Below are positions 24,624-34,499 of a stretch of DNA of 64,000 nucleotides, piece by piece. Positions within the stretch are counted from its first letter, which is position 1. Each line of letters opens with the position of its first letter. The notes under the pieces were generated by a model. It was not told the DNA's origin. It did not search any database and saw nothing but the letters and a program-made list of their open reading frames with translations. Made by a program: the position numbers and the translations under genes. The DNA is from JBJGXI01 sp045635475 (lineage in GTDB: Bacteria; Bacillota; Bacilli; Bacillales; Amphibacillaceae): assembly GCF_045635475.1 (NCBI RefSeq), contig NZ_JBJGXI010000020.1, positions 22,212 to 86,211 on the forward strand. The letters are read 5' to 3'.

Positions 24624-27215
24624 TTAAAGCCTTGGATCTACTGGCTCTGCATCCATTGCAATTGTAGCTAATACACATTCATGAATTCTGTCTAACGATT
24701 CACGCTCAACAAACCGTTGTATTCCCTCAACCCCAAGGGCAAATTCCTTTAAAGCGAGCTTTTGCTTTTTACCAGTTTGTCTACTTTTCAACCTACTTAG
24801 ATTCTCGGGTAGTAAATAATCCATTCCATAGATGATATTTAAATACTTCCTGCCCCGAACTTTAATCGCTGGTTGCAATAACTTCCCTTTATTCCTTGTT
24901 ATAAAATATTCTGGTTTAATAACGATTCCTTCGTGTCCTTCACGCGTCATATTCTCCCACCACTGAATAACTTCCGCTTCACTAGTTTGATCATCAATAC
25001 ATTTAAATTCTGTTTCCACGAATAGATTCGAGATGTTTGCAAATTCGCGATTTTTCTCCATATGCCATACGTGTGTTTCGTGAAAAAATGTTTGCTTGCT
25101 ATGGGCAAGCACATGAAATGGCGCAATTTGAATATCAGAGATTGCTTCGATATCCCAGCAGTATTTTTGAAATACCTTCTCAAATACCTCGGCATGTGCT
25201 AACTTTTGTTGATACTCTGCAAGCCATGTTGCTAGCTCCTCATTATTACTAGATGCGGCCATTAATTTATCTACTAACTGCTTCCGGTCCATGCTTGCAT
25301 TTTCTGCAACATGTGCATATTGACTGCTAATTAATTGCTGGGCTTTCAAGTTCCAAGGCATGATTTCTGTGTCTAAGAGCACAAAATCGGTATCGTATTT
25401 ATCAAAATAACCGTTAGCTACAAAATCTTTATTTATTTTTTCGATTACTTGACTTTCTATATGATCGTCAAAAAAACGTCTGCCTTTTCTTGAGTAAATC
25501 ACACCTAATGTATCAAAACCAATCCATTTTTTTGCTGCTTCTCTATCTTTAAATAGTAACAATACCGCTCTACTACCCATGTGTTTTTTCTCTGCGACCA
25601 TCTTTTCTACACCGTGGCTCCGGTAATAATCAATTGCCTCCTGTGGATGCTCCAAGTAATCATTCAATGCAGATGCTTGTGGTGTTGGTGTCATCGTCGG
25701 TGGAATATAAACGAGCTGCTCTAATGGAACGGTAAAGTGTGACGTTGTATCAATTGCAGCTTTTACAAATTCCTTTTGTACACGAATATTGCCAATTGCT
25801 TTTGTATCAACAGCATACCCATGAATATATTTTTCGATATTCGGTGGGTCCAAGCGTTTGCGCTCCCATTCGGATAACGGATGATCATCGGTACCCGAAT
25901 AGTTTTCTTTAGCATTTACAGAAACAATTGCTTTTTCTGGATAGCGAAGTGCTGTTAACTTACCACCGAATACAGCGCCTTGATCAATATTAATCGTATT
26001 ATTTATTTCAAGTGGGTGTGGTCTTGGATCATGTCCCCATACAATTAATGCGCTTGATTGATGACCTGTGGTCCAGTCTTTTCGAATCGGCTTACCGTTA
26101 TCATCTGTACCGTCCGTGTCCCCGTAGCGACAAAAATCACTTACCTGATACGATGTTTTCCCAATAAACGCATCCTTAATTCCAGCATGCGCACATACTA
26201 ATGTATCGACACCATTTTTCTTAAAAACATAATGAGATGGCGCTTCAAGAAGCATGTCCTTTATTTTCTCTTTAATCGCTTCCGTTTGCTTCTTACCATG
26301 CTTTTGCTCATAAACTGCAAATTCTTCTGCGACTTTTTCGTCGCCATGACTCAAGGTAACCTTTCTTCCATCTAACCAGCGTGCTATTTTCCAACCATGA
26401 TTACTGTCAATCATTGAAGCCAATTTATGCTCCATATGCCGTAAAAAGAAAAGCATCGTGTCCAATGATTGTGGTCCACGACTCATCACATCGCCGATTG
26501 AAACGAATGTACGACCGTCTGGATGCTCATAAAGTCCCGCTTGATTTTGCTCATAACCAAGTGTTTCTAACAACTGAATCAGCTCATCATAACAGCCATG
26601 AATATCACCAATAATATCGATGCCACTTCCAATATCCTGTTCAACTGGATTGTTTTGCCGTACAAGATTAAGATCCGTCGTATCCTTTATAAAGAAAACC
26701 GAACGGTAGCCTTCTTTTTTTATAAAACGTTTTTCTCTTTTAAACACTTGATATTGTTGTTTAATCCGGTTCTTCCCTCTTGAATCATCTCTAGATTCAT
26801 CTCTTGCTTTTAATGTATCTACATCTACGTCTAGCACTAGTGCTACGATTGGTAGATTATGCTTGTTCGCCAATGCCACATATCTTTTGCGGTCATCCGG
26901 ATACAGGTGTGTAGCATCAATAAAGGTTAATTTATTTAATCGGCATCTTGCCTCAATTAGCGTATCCATCATAGCGAAGGCTTCTTTTGATATCATTTGA
27001 TACGTTTCAAAAATACGATCCGCCTCATCCTTTGGCCTCGCGCTCCAGTCGATAAAATCAACATTACTCACTAAGCGCCGAAACTGATCAGAACTAACGA
27101 TTTCTGAATCCTCAATTTTGTTATCTTTGACAAGTGTACGTAATAAAGTCGTTTTACCACTGTTCGAAGGTCCAACTAGTAAGACAATGCCTGCGTGAGG
27201 TAGTTGTAGCCTCAT
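24624..27215 (-). CDS. pnkp: bacterial Pnkp: RNA 5-prime kinase, phosphatase and ligase-like
   Basis: 863 residues in three modules. Kinase: P-loop GPSNSGKTT at 15-23. Metallophosphatase (about 195-470): DIHGCYDEL, GDVMSRGP (Ser where many family members have the second Asp) and SNHGWK. Ligase-like adenylyltransferase (about 480-863): nucleotidyl Lys in EKKHMGSRAV near 545 and a later KVRGRKYLNI. The enzyme heals and seals RNA broken by ribotoxins, together with Hen1. The ATG overlaps the hen1 stop by three bases. Confidence 0.92.
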   Translation of the reverse strand: MRLQLPHAGIVLLVGPSNSGKTTLLRTLVKDNKIEDSEIVSSDQFRRLVSNVDFIDWSARPKDEADRIFETYQMISKEAFAMMDTLIEARCRLNKLTFIDATHLYPDDRKRYVALANKHNLPIVALVLDVDVDTLKARDESRDDSRGKNRIKQQYQVFKREKRFIKKEGYRSVFFIKDTTDLNLVRQNNPVEQDIGSGIDIIGDIHGCYDELIQLLETLGYEQNQAGLYEHPDGRTFVSIGDVMSRGPQSLDTMLFFLRHMEHKLASMIDSNHGWKIARWLDGRKVTLSHGDEKVAEEFAVYEQKHGKKQTEAIKEKIKDMLLEAPSHYVFKKNGVDTLVCAHAGIKDAFIGKTSYQVSDFCRYGDTDGTDDNGKPIRKDWTTGHQSSALIVWGHDPRPHPLEINNTINIDQGAVFGGKLTALRYPEKAIVSVNAKENYSGTDDHPLSEWERKRLDPPNIEKYIHGYAVDTKAIGNIRVQKEFVKAAIDTTSHFTVPLEQLVYIPPTMTPTPQASALNDYLEHPQEAIDYYRSHGVEKMVAEKKHMGSRAVLLLFKDREAAKKWIGFDTLGVIYSRKGRRFFDDHIESQVIEKINKDFVANGYFDKYDTDFVLLDTEIMPWNLKAQQLISSQYAHVAENASMDRKQLVDKLMAASSNNEELATWLAEYQQKLAHAEVFEKVFQKYCWDIEAISDIQIAPFHVLAHSKQTFFHETHVWHMEKNREFANISNLFVETEFKCIDDQTSEAEVIQWWENMTREGHEGIVIKPEYFITRNKGKLLQPAIKVRGRKYLNIIYGMDYLLPENLSRLKSRQTGKKQKLALKEFALGVEGIQRFVERESLDRIHECVLATIAMDAEPVDPRL

Positions 27216-28558
27216 ACCTGATCCTCCCCTCTAATAAAGGTACACATTTGAGTTGGTTGACCAAAACTTGGGTGCTCCTCACCAATCCCATCAAAGTGGA
27301 GGCGATACGGGTGCTGTTCGGTTGCAGCAGTGCAACACGCTTGGAACTGATTTCTTGTCCACTCAAATCGATGATCACTGTGCCGGTATGCTTGGTCGAG
27401 TTCATAAACGTTGTTATATTCACTATTTGGTGTAGTAATAATTAAAGCTCGCGGCTGATACTTTTGCAAAATTGTTTGGATAATCTTCGGCAATCTATAT
27501 TCATCAATGTGCTCGATTACCTCACAAAGAATGATTACATCTTTATTCACTAAACGTTGATCGAAATAATATAACGATCCCCATACCGGTGTTGGCGAAA
27601 CGAAACCTACCTCTGATTCACCATGTTCAAACCGTGCGATTGCTCTCGTCGTCGCAGTCTCCGATGGCTCAACAGCTAGAATCTCTTCCACACCTGATAC
27701 GAAGCCTAGCTTGTATGCTAGCTTTCCTTCTCCTGATCCAAAATCTACAATACTTTTCCGATCAGTTAACTGCTGAACAGTTTCTGCTATCTTTTGATAA
27801 CGAAGCTCATTCAAACGTACCTTTGGCGTTGTTTCTTGCTGTTCCACCTTGTCCTCTAATTGGCTATATAGTTCTTTAAAACGAAGAGCACGTCGAATGA
27901 TCATATCCTTCGATGGATGTTGATCTAGCCAGCCTTCTCCATACCTTTGAAGCTTATCGATTTCCTTTTCATCAATATAGTAATGCTTATAGTTATCCAA
28001 AACTGGAATTAATACAAATAGTTGGCGCAGCCCTGTTTGCAATGTAGTTGTCCCGTGAATGTTTATGTATCTAACATGATTTGTTGTCTTTAAAGAAAAA
28101 TCATAATCTAGCTCTCGCTTTTCAATATCAATTTCATAGCCAAGCGGTTCAAACAAGTTAGTAATCTGTTCATCTGAAAGATCCGTAGAAACTGGTCCAA
28201 AGCCAAATGTGAAAGGAAAACAATGCTTTACCCATGCTTGATATTCTTCCTTTGTATTACCATTCAACGCAGTAGCAAGCGCTGAGCGTATTAGTGAGGT
28301 AAAAATACTACTAACGGCGAATTCGCGATCATTAATATAATGGGTAATGTCATAAGCATTGTTGTTATTTTTAACTAGTTCGATTGAATCTGGCGTCACG
28401 AAAATCGTAGCCTCTACTTCTGATGGCATGAACTTACTGTAAAACATTCTTACTAGATGGCCCTTTGATTCTCGTTCATAGAGATTAGTTGGATTTTTGG
28501 CTAATAAAAAGGAAAGAACTTGTACATTTTCTCCCGTAGCATGTATCGTCAACTGCAT
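27212..28558 (-). CDS. hen1: 3-prime terminal RNA ribose 2-prime-O-methyltransferase Hen1
   Basis: 448 residues. The N-terminal bacterial Hen1 domain (about 1-240) activates the ligase of Pnkp. The C-terminal methyltransferase has the SAM motif VDFGSGEGKLAYKLG near 286 and the metal-binding CEVIEHID segment near 355 typical of Hen1. It methylates the 3-prime end of broken RNA before Pnkp seals it, which protects the repaired RNA from being cut again. Co-transcribed with pnkp. Confidence 0.92.
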   Translation of the reverse strand: MQLTIHATGENVQVLSFLLAKNPTNLYERESKGHLVRMFYSKFMPSEVEATIFVTPDSIELVKNNNNAYDITHYINDREFAVSSIFTSLIRSALATALNGNTKEEYQAWVKHCFPFTFGFGPVSTDLSDEQITNLFEPLGYEIDIEKRELDYDFSLKTTNHVRYINIHGTTTLQTGLRQLFVLIPVLDNYKHYYIDEKEIDKLQRYGEGWLDQHPSKDMIIRRALRFKELYSQLEDKVEQQETTPKVRLNELRYQKIAETVQQLTDRKSIVDFGSGEGKLAYKLGFVSGVEEILAVEPSETATTRAIARFEHGESEVGFVSPTPVWGSLYYFDQRLVNKDVIILCEVIEHIDEYRLPKIIQTILQKYQPRALIITTPNSEYNNVYELDQAYRHSDHRFEWTRNQFQACCTAATEQHPYRLHFDGIGEEHPSFGQPTQMCTFIRGEDQV

Positions 28559-28724
28559 ACAATCACCTCTTACTTTTTAGTATATTTTGTAAAATACTAA
28601 CGTTACTATATCATATTTAAGTGTCCATCTACATAGAAAGCAAAGTCAGATTTTTTTGGACTACTTCCTCTTTTTTATCATACATATAACCATATACAAG
28701 CTTATAAAAGGAGCAGGATAGCAA

Positions 28725-29048
28725 ATGAGAACATCATTCGCTTTACTTGGATTAATATTAGTAATGGTTGTGATGGCTTTTCTTAACGGACAGGACATTA
28801 CTGATGATCAAACGCAAGCCACCATTTATAGCAGTCAAGATAATCTAGAAGCATCTGCAAATGCGGAAGGACAAGAAACGGTTGTACATGCTTTTAATTC
28901 ATTAGAATGGGTACTTGAGGACACTAATACGGTTGGTGAGTATATAGTAGAAACTTACCAAGAATATGAAATCTATACAGATGAAAATGGGACGGTAATA
29001 CAAGAACTGCCAACAGCGAATTTTCAGTATTTACGGTTTCGCGAATAA
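28725..29048 (+). CDS. small exported protein of unknown function
   Basis: 107 residues, AAAGGAG upstream. Hydrophobic N-terminus (about 5-20) as a signal peptide or anchor, then an acidic, Gln/Thr-rich domain with no Cys. I recognise no family. It stands alone, divergent from hen1. Confidence 0.6.
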   Translation: MRTSFALLGLILVMVVMAFLNGQDITDDQTQATIYSSQDNLEASANAEGQETVVHAFNSLEWVLEDTNTVGEYIVETYQEYEIYTDENGTVIQELPTANFQYLRFRE

Positions 29049-29157
29049 TCATGAACTACACAGACACCGTGACTCTTAATTAGCCAAGTTCGACAATTAC
29101 AAGCACTAGTGTTTAAATAACTAACAGCTATTCAGATGACGCCATACCGATGATATA

Positions 29158-29196
29158 AAAAACAGACTAAATCCTAATTCGATTTGGTCTGTTTTT
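29158..29196. terminator. terminator between convergent small genes
   Basis: AAAAACAGAC / GTCTGTTTTT type stem with an 18-base loop. Confidence 0.6.
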
Positions 29197-29215
29197 CGTA
29201 TGTTCCCATGAACGT

Positions 29216-29548
29216 TTACTGTTTGGGAATACGTCTCTCTATAAGCACAAATGACATGATTCTAAGCACGACTGGATAGACCGCGGCAAGTATGAGCAGC
29301 GGGCCTAATATACCGAATTGGTTCCAGAACGACACCCAAATGATTAAAGCGAGCATTAATAATGCTCTGATGTTGCCAGCTTCACCGTTTACCTGCTTCC
29401 ATGATGTCCACATCGTTTTATTTTCCATTAGTAGTTTATCAAAGCAGGCACTATGAAAAGGACGTAAGCGAAATAAACTTGTTCCGGTAACGAGCTGATC
29501 TCTCTTCTTAATTTCTTTATGGCAATATTTACATATATGTAATTTCAT
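29216..29548 (-). CDS. small zinc-ribbon membrane protein, unknown function
   Basis: 110 residues. The N-terminus holds C-x2-C (CKYC near 6-9) and H-x2-C (FHSACF), a probable zinc site, followed by two membrane helices (about 62-78 and 80-98). No known family. Single gene. Confidence 0.6.
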   Translation of the reverse strand: MKLHICKYCHKEIKKRDQLVTGTSLFRLRPFHSACFDKLLMENKTMWTSWKQVNGEAGNIRALLMLALIIWVSFWNQFGILGPLLILAAVYPVVLRIMSFVLIERRIPKQ

Positions 29549-29717
29549 AGTATTAATCCCTTCTCTATCTTTATATCTTTTCCATTATAACAAGTTTTAG
29601 TTAAAAAATAATGTTGTTTGTCTTTAATGCTTGATTTCTAATTATAAAGATGATAATTTATAGTAGTTCACCTGTTGAACTATTTACACATTAAACTATC
29701 TAGACGGAGGGAATTCC

Positions 29718-30161
29718 GTGGTACAAAGAGATACACATGAAATTATAGAGCTGTACACTTCGACGATGAATGAAGTAAACCGACGGATTAGTGTCATTAT
29801 GAATGAAGAAGTACACCAAGAGCTTACGACCGACCAATTTTCCACACTTTGTTACTTGCGGGCAAATCAGCCATGCACGAGCACCGACATTGCACATGAG
29901 TTTTCAATCGGAAAAAGCGCCGTCACCGCCCAAGTAAACCGCTTGTTTGATCGTGGTTTTATTACGAGAACAAGAGATCACGATGATCGCAGGATTGTCT
30001 ATTTATCGTTAACAGAGGAAGGCAGTACTATTGTACAAGAAGGTAAAGAAAGGCTGTATGAAGTATTGGGGAACATTCTTTCTGATTTTTCACAAGAAGA
30101 TATCGAACACTTTATTCAGACATTACAAAAACTAGTGCACAGCATTAGAGAGAAATATTAG
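29718..30161 (+). CDS. MarR-family transcriptional regulator (YdgG-like)
   Basis: 147 residues, GTG start behind CGGAGGG. Winged-helix MarR fold: recognition helix IGKSAVTAQVNRLFDRGFI and the wing with RDHDDRRIVYLSLTEEG. It is ten bases upstream of an MMPL exporter. The same MarR-MMPL pair (ydgG-ydgH) exists in Bacillus subtilis, so it most likely represses this operon. Confidence 0.88.
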   Translation: MVQRDTHEIIELYTSTMNEVNRRISVIMNEEVHQELTTDQFSTLCYLRANQPCTSTDIAHEFSIGKSAVTAQVNRLFDRGFITRTRDHDDRRIVYLSLTEEGSTIVQEGKERLYEVLGNILSDFSQEDIEHFIQTLQKLVHSIREKY

Positions 30162-30171
30162 GGGGATATAT

Positions 30172-33100
30172 ATGCGTAAAATTATTCAATTCCGTTGGCC
30201 GATTTTTGCTATCTGGATTGTAGCAGCAGTAGGCTTATTATTGTTTTCACCAAACCTACAAGATTTAGTAAGAGAAAAAGGACAAATAGGGGTGCCAGAA
30301 GGCTATTCTTCATCCGAAGCATCTGCATTATTAGAGCAAATGTCTGAGGACAATGCAGCAGACACAATTAGTGGTGTACTCGTCTTTCATGACGACAACG
30401 GCATTGATGAAACTGGAAAACAAGAAATTGCAGATGGAATTGAGGAATTAAAAGATCAACAAGTAGCACTCGGCATCTCCAATATTCTTGCTTTCAGTGA
30501 TGATCCACGTATTGAGGATCAGGTTATATCAGAAGATGGCACAACGATTCTCGTACCAATGGATGTTTCTGTGAAGGATAGAACAATCATCGAATCGAGA
30601 GATGATGTGTACGCCGCTACAGAATCTATTAGTGTAGAACACTTAATGACTGGTGAAGCGTATATATCCGAGGATATTGTCATCAATTCAGAGGAAGGTC
30701 TGAAGAAAACCGAATATATTACAGTAGGTTTCATTCTAATCATTCTATTTGCTGTATTCCGTTCACTTGTTGCACCATTTATTCCTCTATTAACGGTTGG
30801 AATAAGTTATTTGGCTGCACAAGGTATTGTTTCTATTTTGGCAGACACAGTTAACTTCCCGTTATCAACGTTCACACAAATCTTTATGGTTGCCGTTATG
30901 TTCGGGATCGGAACCGACTATTGTATCTTGCTTATAAGTCGATTCAAAGAGGAATTAGCAAAACATGAATCAACCAAAGAAGCTGTACTTGCTACGTATA
31001 AAGCAGCAGGGAAAACCGTATTCTTTTCCGGATTAGCAGTATTAATTGGTTTTTCAACAATTGGTTTATCAACGTTTTCTTTATATAAATCAGCAGTTGC
31101 TGTGGCAGTAGGGGTAGCCGTTGTACTTGTTGCATTAGCTACACTCGTACCATTTTTCTTAGTCGTATTAGGTAATAAGTTGTTTTGGCCATTCCACCAA
31201 AATATCGCACATAACGAGAGTAAGTTATGGGGTGCGGTTGGTACATTTTCATGGATGCGCCCTGTGGTCGCACTGCTAATCGTATTAGTAATTACTGTGC
31301 CTAGTATTCTCACTTTTGATAACCAAAAATCATACAACTCGCTAGAAGAGATTGGTGATGACTATGGTTCTGTTAAAGCATTTAATTGGTTAGCAGACAG
31401 TGTCGGACCAGGTGAAGCAATGCCGGCAACGCTCGTACTTGAAACAGATGATGCGATTGACTCGGCAGCAGAATTTCAAGACATCGAGATTATTTCGGGT
31501 CGCCTTGAAAATATTGATGGCGTAAAATCCGTCCGAAGTGCTACGCGTCCAACCGGGGAAATTATTGACGATTTTAAAGTAACGAGCCAAACTGATCAAC
31601 TCGGAGATGGTATCGGCCAAAGTGCTGATGGTGTTGATCAAATTCAAACCGGGCTTTCAGAAGCTGCCCAACAGTTAACAGGCTCTCTGCCACAACTACA
31701 GGAAGCTGAAAACGGTGTTGATCAATTACTAGATGGCACGAAGGAAGCGAACAATGGTATCGGTGATATTCACGACGCCCTTAGCCAAATAGAAGACGGC
31801 ATTGCTGCAAGCGCAAGTGGTGCTGGTGAAATAAAGAGCAATCTACAAACCATTGTCGACAATTTAAATCAAACGATTGCCGGTAACGAAGAATTATTAA
31901 CTGGATATCAGGGTATTGCAGCTGGACTAGGTCCTATCGTTCAAGGGTATCAAGGCTATGCGGGCGTATTATCTAGTTCATTACAAAGCTTAGAACAAGC
32001 TGAAGACAATAATACTAGCTTAGAAACAGATGAAGATTTTCAAGATGCCAAGAATCAATTAAGTTCTGTCGTTAATGGAACAGATGACGGTCTAAGCATC
32101 AGTCAACGAACTGCAAAGTTAGAAAAACAAGTGCTGGGTGGTATCACAAAAGCAAACACCGGATTTGCTCAGTCAGTTGAAGGTCAAAAGCAACTCGTAG
32201 CTGGGTTAACGCAACTCATCGGTGCGCTTGATCAGTTGCAATCAGGCTTAAATGAAGCAGCAAATGGACAAGAGCAGGTTGTTAATGGCATTCCTAGCCT
32301 ACAAGCAGGGTTAACGCAGATTTATGGTGGTCAGGAAGAATTAAAAACTGCCTTTAGCGACATGCACGAGCAAATGGGTGAACTAGCCGACGGGTTAACA
32401 CAGAGTTCCGATGGCCTAGCACAAATATCTGAAGGGCTCGGAGAAGTAGAAAGCTATTTAAGCAACTTCTCTCAAGAAGGAACAATGACATACGTTAGTA
32501 TTCCGGAAGAAGCAATTGAAAATGAAGCGTTTCTTGAGGGAATAGCACCATATTTATCTACAGATAAAACGATTACGACATTTGAAATTGTATTAGATGA
32601 GAGCCCATATTTAACTAGCTCTGTTAATCTGATAGACGAAATCAGTGAAGTTGCAGAAGAAGCGCGCGAAGGTACCTCCTTTGCAGATGCAACACAAGCA
32701 ATTGGCGGTATTAGTAGTACAAATAATGATTTACAAAATATCTCTGATGCCGATTATAATCGCACCGTATTCTTGATGCTCGCTGGTATTTTCGTCATCC
32801 TAGTTATCTTGTTACGTTCAATCATTATGCCGTTATATTTAATTGGTTCATTAGTCTTAACCTACTATACATCAATGGGTATATCGGAGCTAATTTATGT
32901 TAATATGCTTGGCTTCGAAGGTGTCAGCTGGGCCGTTCCATTCTTTGCTTTCGTCATCCTCGTTGCATTAGGAATCGATTATAGTATCTTCTTAATGGAT
33001 CGATTTAGTGAAAACAAAGCTATGACAATTAAAGACGCCTTACTTTCCGCAATGAAAAATATGGGAACAGTTATTATATCTGCTGCGGTCATTCTCGGTG

Positions 33101-33273
33101 GAACATTTGCAGCGATGATGCCGTCTGGCGTACTATCGTTACTACAAATTGCTACCGTTGTACTAACAGGATTATTCCTATACGCATTCATCATGCTTCC
33201 GTTGTTTGTACCAGTAATGGTCAAATTATTCGGTAAAGCAAACTGGTGGCCGTTTCACAGACAACAAGACTAA
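30172..33273 (+). CDS. MMPL-family exporter (YdgH-like)
   Basis: 1033 residues, an RND/MMPL transporter: TM1, a large outer domain, five TMs (about 180-345), a second outer part, five TMs to the end. Conserved GIGTDYC and GIDYSIF proton-relay motifs are present in the two halves. The second outer domain (about 480-780) is a long run of short repeats such as GL.Q...GL..., predicted coiled coil and typical of YhgE/Pip-like MMPL proteins. Substrate unknown; possibly lipids or drugs. Confidence 0.88.
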   Translation: MRKIIQFRWPIFAIWIVAAVGLLLFSPNLQDLVREKGQIGVPEGYSSSEASALLEQMSEDNAADTISGVLVFHDDNGIDETGKQEIADGIEELKDQQVALGISNILAFSDDPRIEDQVISEDGTTILVPMDVSVKDRTIIESRDDVYAATESISVEHLMTGEAYISEDIVINSEEGLKKTEYITVGFILIILFAVFRSLVAPFIPLLTVGISYLAAQGIVSILADTVNFPLSTFTQIFMVAVMFGIGTDYCILLISRFKEELAKHESTKEAVLATYKAAGKTVFFSGLAVLIGFSTIGLSTFSLYKSAVAVAVGVAVVLVALATLVPFFLVVLGNKLFWPFHQNIAHNESKLWGAVGTFSWMRPVVALLIVLVITVPSILTFDNQKSYNSLEEIGDDYGSVKAFNWLADSVGPGEAMPATLVLETDDAIDSAAEFQDIEIISGRLENIDGVKSVRSATRPTGEIIDDFKVTSQTDQLGDGIGQSADGVDQIQTGLSEAAQQLTGSLPQLQEAENGVDQLLDGTKEANNGIGDIHDALSQIEDGIAASASGAGEIKSNLQTIVDNLNQTIAGNEELLTGYQGIAAGLGPIVQGYQGYAGVLSSSLQSLEQAEDNNTSLETDEDFQDAKNQLSSVVNGTDDGLSISQRTAKLEKQVLGGITKANTGFAQSVEGQKQLVAGLTQLIGALDQLQSGLNEAANGQEQVVNGIPSLQAGLTQIYGGQEELKTAFSDMHEQMGELADGLTQSSDGLAQISEGLGEVESYLSNFSQEGTMTYVSIPEEAIENEAFLEGIAPYLSTDKTITTFEIVLDESPYLTSSVNLIDEISEVAEEAREGTSFADATQAIGGISSTNNDLQNISDADYNRTVFLMLAGIFVILVILLRSIIMPLYLIGSLVLTYYTSMGISELIYVNMLGFEGVSWAVPFFAFVILVALGIDYSIFLMDRFSENKAMTIKDALLSAMKNMGTVIISAAVILGGTFAAMMPSGVLSLLQIATVVLTGLFLYAFIMLPLFVPVMVKLFGKANWWPFHRQQD

Positions 33274-33282
33274 ATAATATTC

Positions 33283-33317
33283 AGAAGACCTCGTTCCATA
33301 GTGAACGAGGTCTTTTT
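33283..33317 (+). terminator. terminator of MarR-MMPL operon
   Basis: Perfect stem AAGACCTCGTTC / GAACGAGGTCTT followed by TTTTCGTTT. Confidence 0.88.
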
Positions 33318-33322
33318 CGTTT

Positions 33323-33502
33323 CTAGCTGTTTGTCAGGAATACAATGCTAAACGCTGATAGAAAGATAATCACAATCATCACGATTAGCTTAATAAACCC
33401 TTTTTTAGTTAATGATTTATCTTCATTCGTGTCTTTTCTTATTACAAGAAAGATAGCTATAAAGCTAACAACAAACATTATAGGAAAAAAATATTGTGTC
33501 AT
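33323..33502 (-). CDS. 59-aa membrane protein of XRE operon
   Basis: ATG at 33502 with GGGGG nine bases upstream, 59 codons, two hydrophobic helices joined by a charged loop (RKDTNEDKS). It follows the 124-aa membrane gene by 22 bases on the same strand. No family recognised. Confidence 0.65.
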   Translation of the reverse strand: MTQYFFPIMFVVSFIAIFLVIRKDTNEDKSLTKKGFIKLIVMIVIIFLSAFSIVFLTNS

Positions 33503-33523
33503 GGAAATCCCCCATTTTATTAT

Positions 33524-33898
33524 TTAATATACCCTCGATAAAATAACAAAAGATACAAATACAGTCACAATTAATAAGCAAGTTAAAATTTGGATTGCTT
33601 CTAATCCAGTTAAACTAATAACCTCAAATTGTAGTAAAGTGGTTAACACAATCGAATAACCAACAAAGGCAATAAAAGCAAAAAACATTCCTTTTTGGCG
33701 AATCATCCTCATTCGCTCATCCTTTTGTATAAACTGAGGATAAAGATAAGACAAGGAAAATGACATGATTGCCATCGACAATATGATGTAGGAGATGATC
33801 GGTGGTGCTGCTTCGGACATGATTGCAGCTACAATTAGAAAAGCCCCCATCAACAAAAACAAACATCCAAAGATAAAATACGCGATTCGATTATACAT
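33524..33898 (-). CDS. four-helix membrane protein, DUF2178-like
   Basis: 124 residues with four membrane helices and the motif QKDERMRMIRQKG between helices 2 and 3. Proteins of this shape are often encoded next to a small XRE regulator, as here (15 bases downstream). Function unknown. Confidence 0.65.
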   Translation of the reverse strand: MYNRIAYFIFGCLFLLMGAFLIVAAIMSEAAPPIISYIILSMAIMSFSLSYLYPQFIQKDERMRMIRQKGMFFAFIAFVGYSIVLTTLLQFEVISLTGLEAIQILTCLLIVTVFVSFVILSRVY

Positions 33899-33913
33899 TT
33901 TGTATCACCTCTT

Positions 33914-34126
33914 CTATTTTTTTATTTGGTCTTCATCATCGAGGATAAAAATCTGTTCAACATGCGCATGAAACAATTTCGCCATATGCAAAGCAAGTGG
34001 CAGGGAAGGATTGTACTTTCCTTTTTCAATCGATATAATCGTTTGTCTGGACACCCCTAATTCCCTAGCTAAACTATCCTGAGAATAGTTGTGTGCGGAA
34101 CGAAATTGCTTTACATTATTTTTCAA
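33914..34126 (-). CDS. small XRE-family regulator
   Basis: 70 residues, nearly all helix-turn-helix: YSQDSLARELGVSRQTIIS then the IEKGKYNPSLPLALHMAKLF helix. No sensor domain. Likely autorepressor of the three-gene operon; its promoter carries repeated GTAAAGT boxes. Confidence 0.85.
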   Translation of the reverse strand: MKNNVKQFRSAHNYSQDSLARELGVSRQTIISIEKGKYNPSLPLALHMAKLFHAHVEQIFILDDEDQIKK

Positions 34127-34154
34127 TCGACTCCCTCACCTTCTCTATAACAAT

Positions 34155-34200
34155 AGTATAAATGTAAAGTAAACTTTACGTCAAGTGTACTTTACATTTA
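34155..34200 (-). promoter_or_regulatory. promoter and operator of XRE operon
   Basis: Minus strand: TTGACG (34184-34179), 18-base spacer, TATACT (34160-34155). Over it lie GTAAAGTAAACTTTAC (34164-34179) and a 13-bp inverted repeat TAAATGTAAAGTA / TACTTTACATTTA (34159-34171, 34188-34200). Three GTAAAGT-type boxes suggest cooperative repressor binding. Confidence 0.75.
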
Positions 34201-34460
34201 GTTCTCAAAAAGACTGTTTTCGAAAAGTTTGTTGCTATTACACAGACGGTCGAATCACGGTGTATTAGTTTGACAGGAATAAGCGGACTCCCCAGCTCTT
34301 ATTAACAAATAAACGACCATAGCTTCATCAATTTCACTCAAATAAGTGCACTGGAGGCCGCACAATTCAAATTTCACCTTTTTTTGTCATAGATTAGCGT
34401 ACTGGTGGCCGCTCACATTCTGCTTCATTCGACCACTGAGAGTCTTCCACTCCCCTAATA
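34201..34460. other. non-coding gap with two degenerate GGCCGC elements
   Basis: No ORF with a ribosome site. Two related segments, GCACTGGAGGCCGCA (near 34348) and GTACTGGTGGCCGCT (near 34400), about 50 bases apart. Meaning unknown. Confidence 0.35.
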
Positions 34461-34484
34461 AAAAAGATGCAGGGTTCACCTGCA
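34461..34484 (-). terminator. terminator of murG-like gene
   Basis: Minus strand GCAGG-TGAAC-CCTGC followed by ATCTTTTTT, just after the gene stop. Confidence 0.7.
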
Positions 34485-34499
34485 CCTGCACCTTAAGCT

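Noticed and set aside
33345..33527. Plus-strand 60-codon ORF
   Set aside because: Antisense to the 59-codon membrane gene, which has a ribosome site and operon context.
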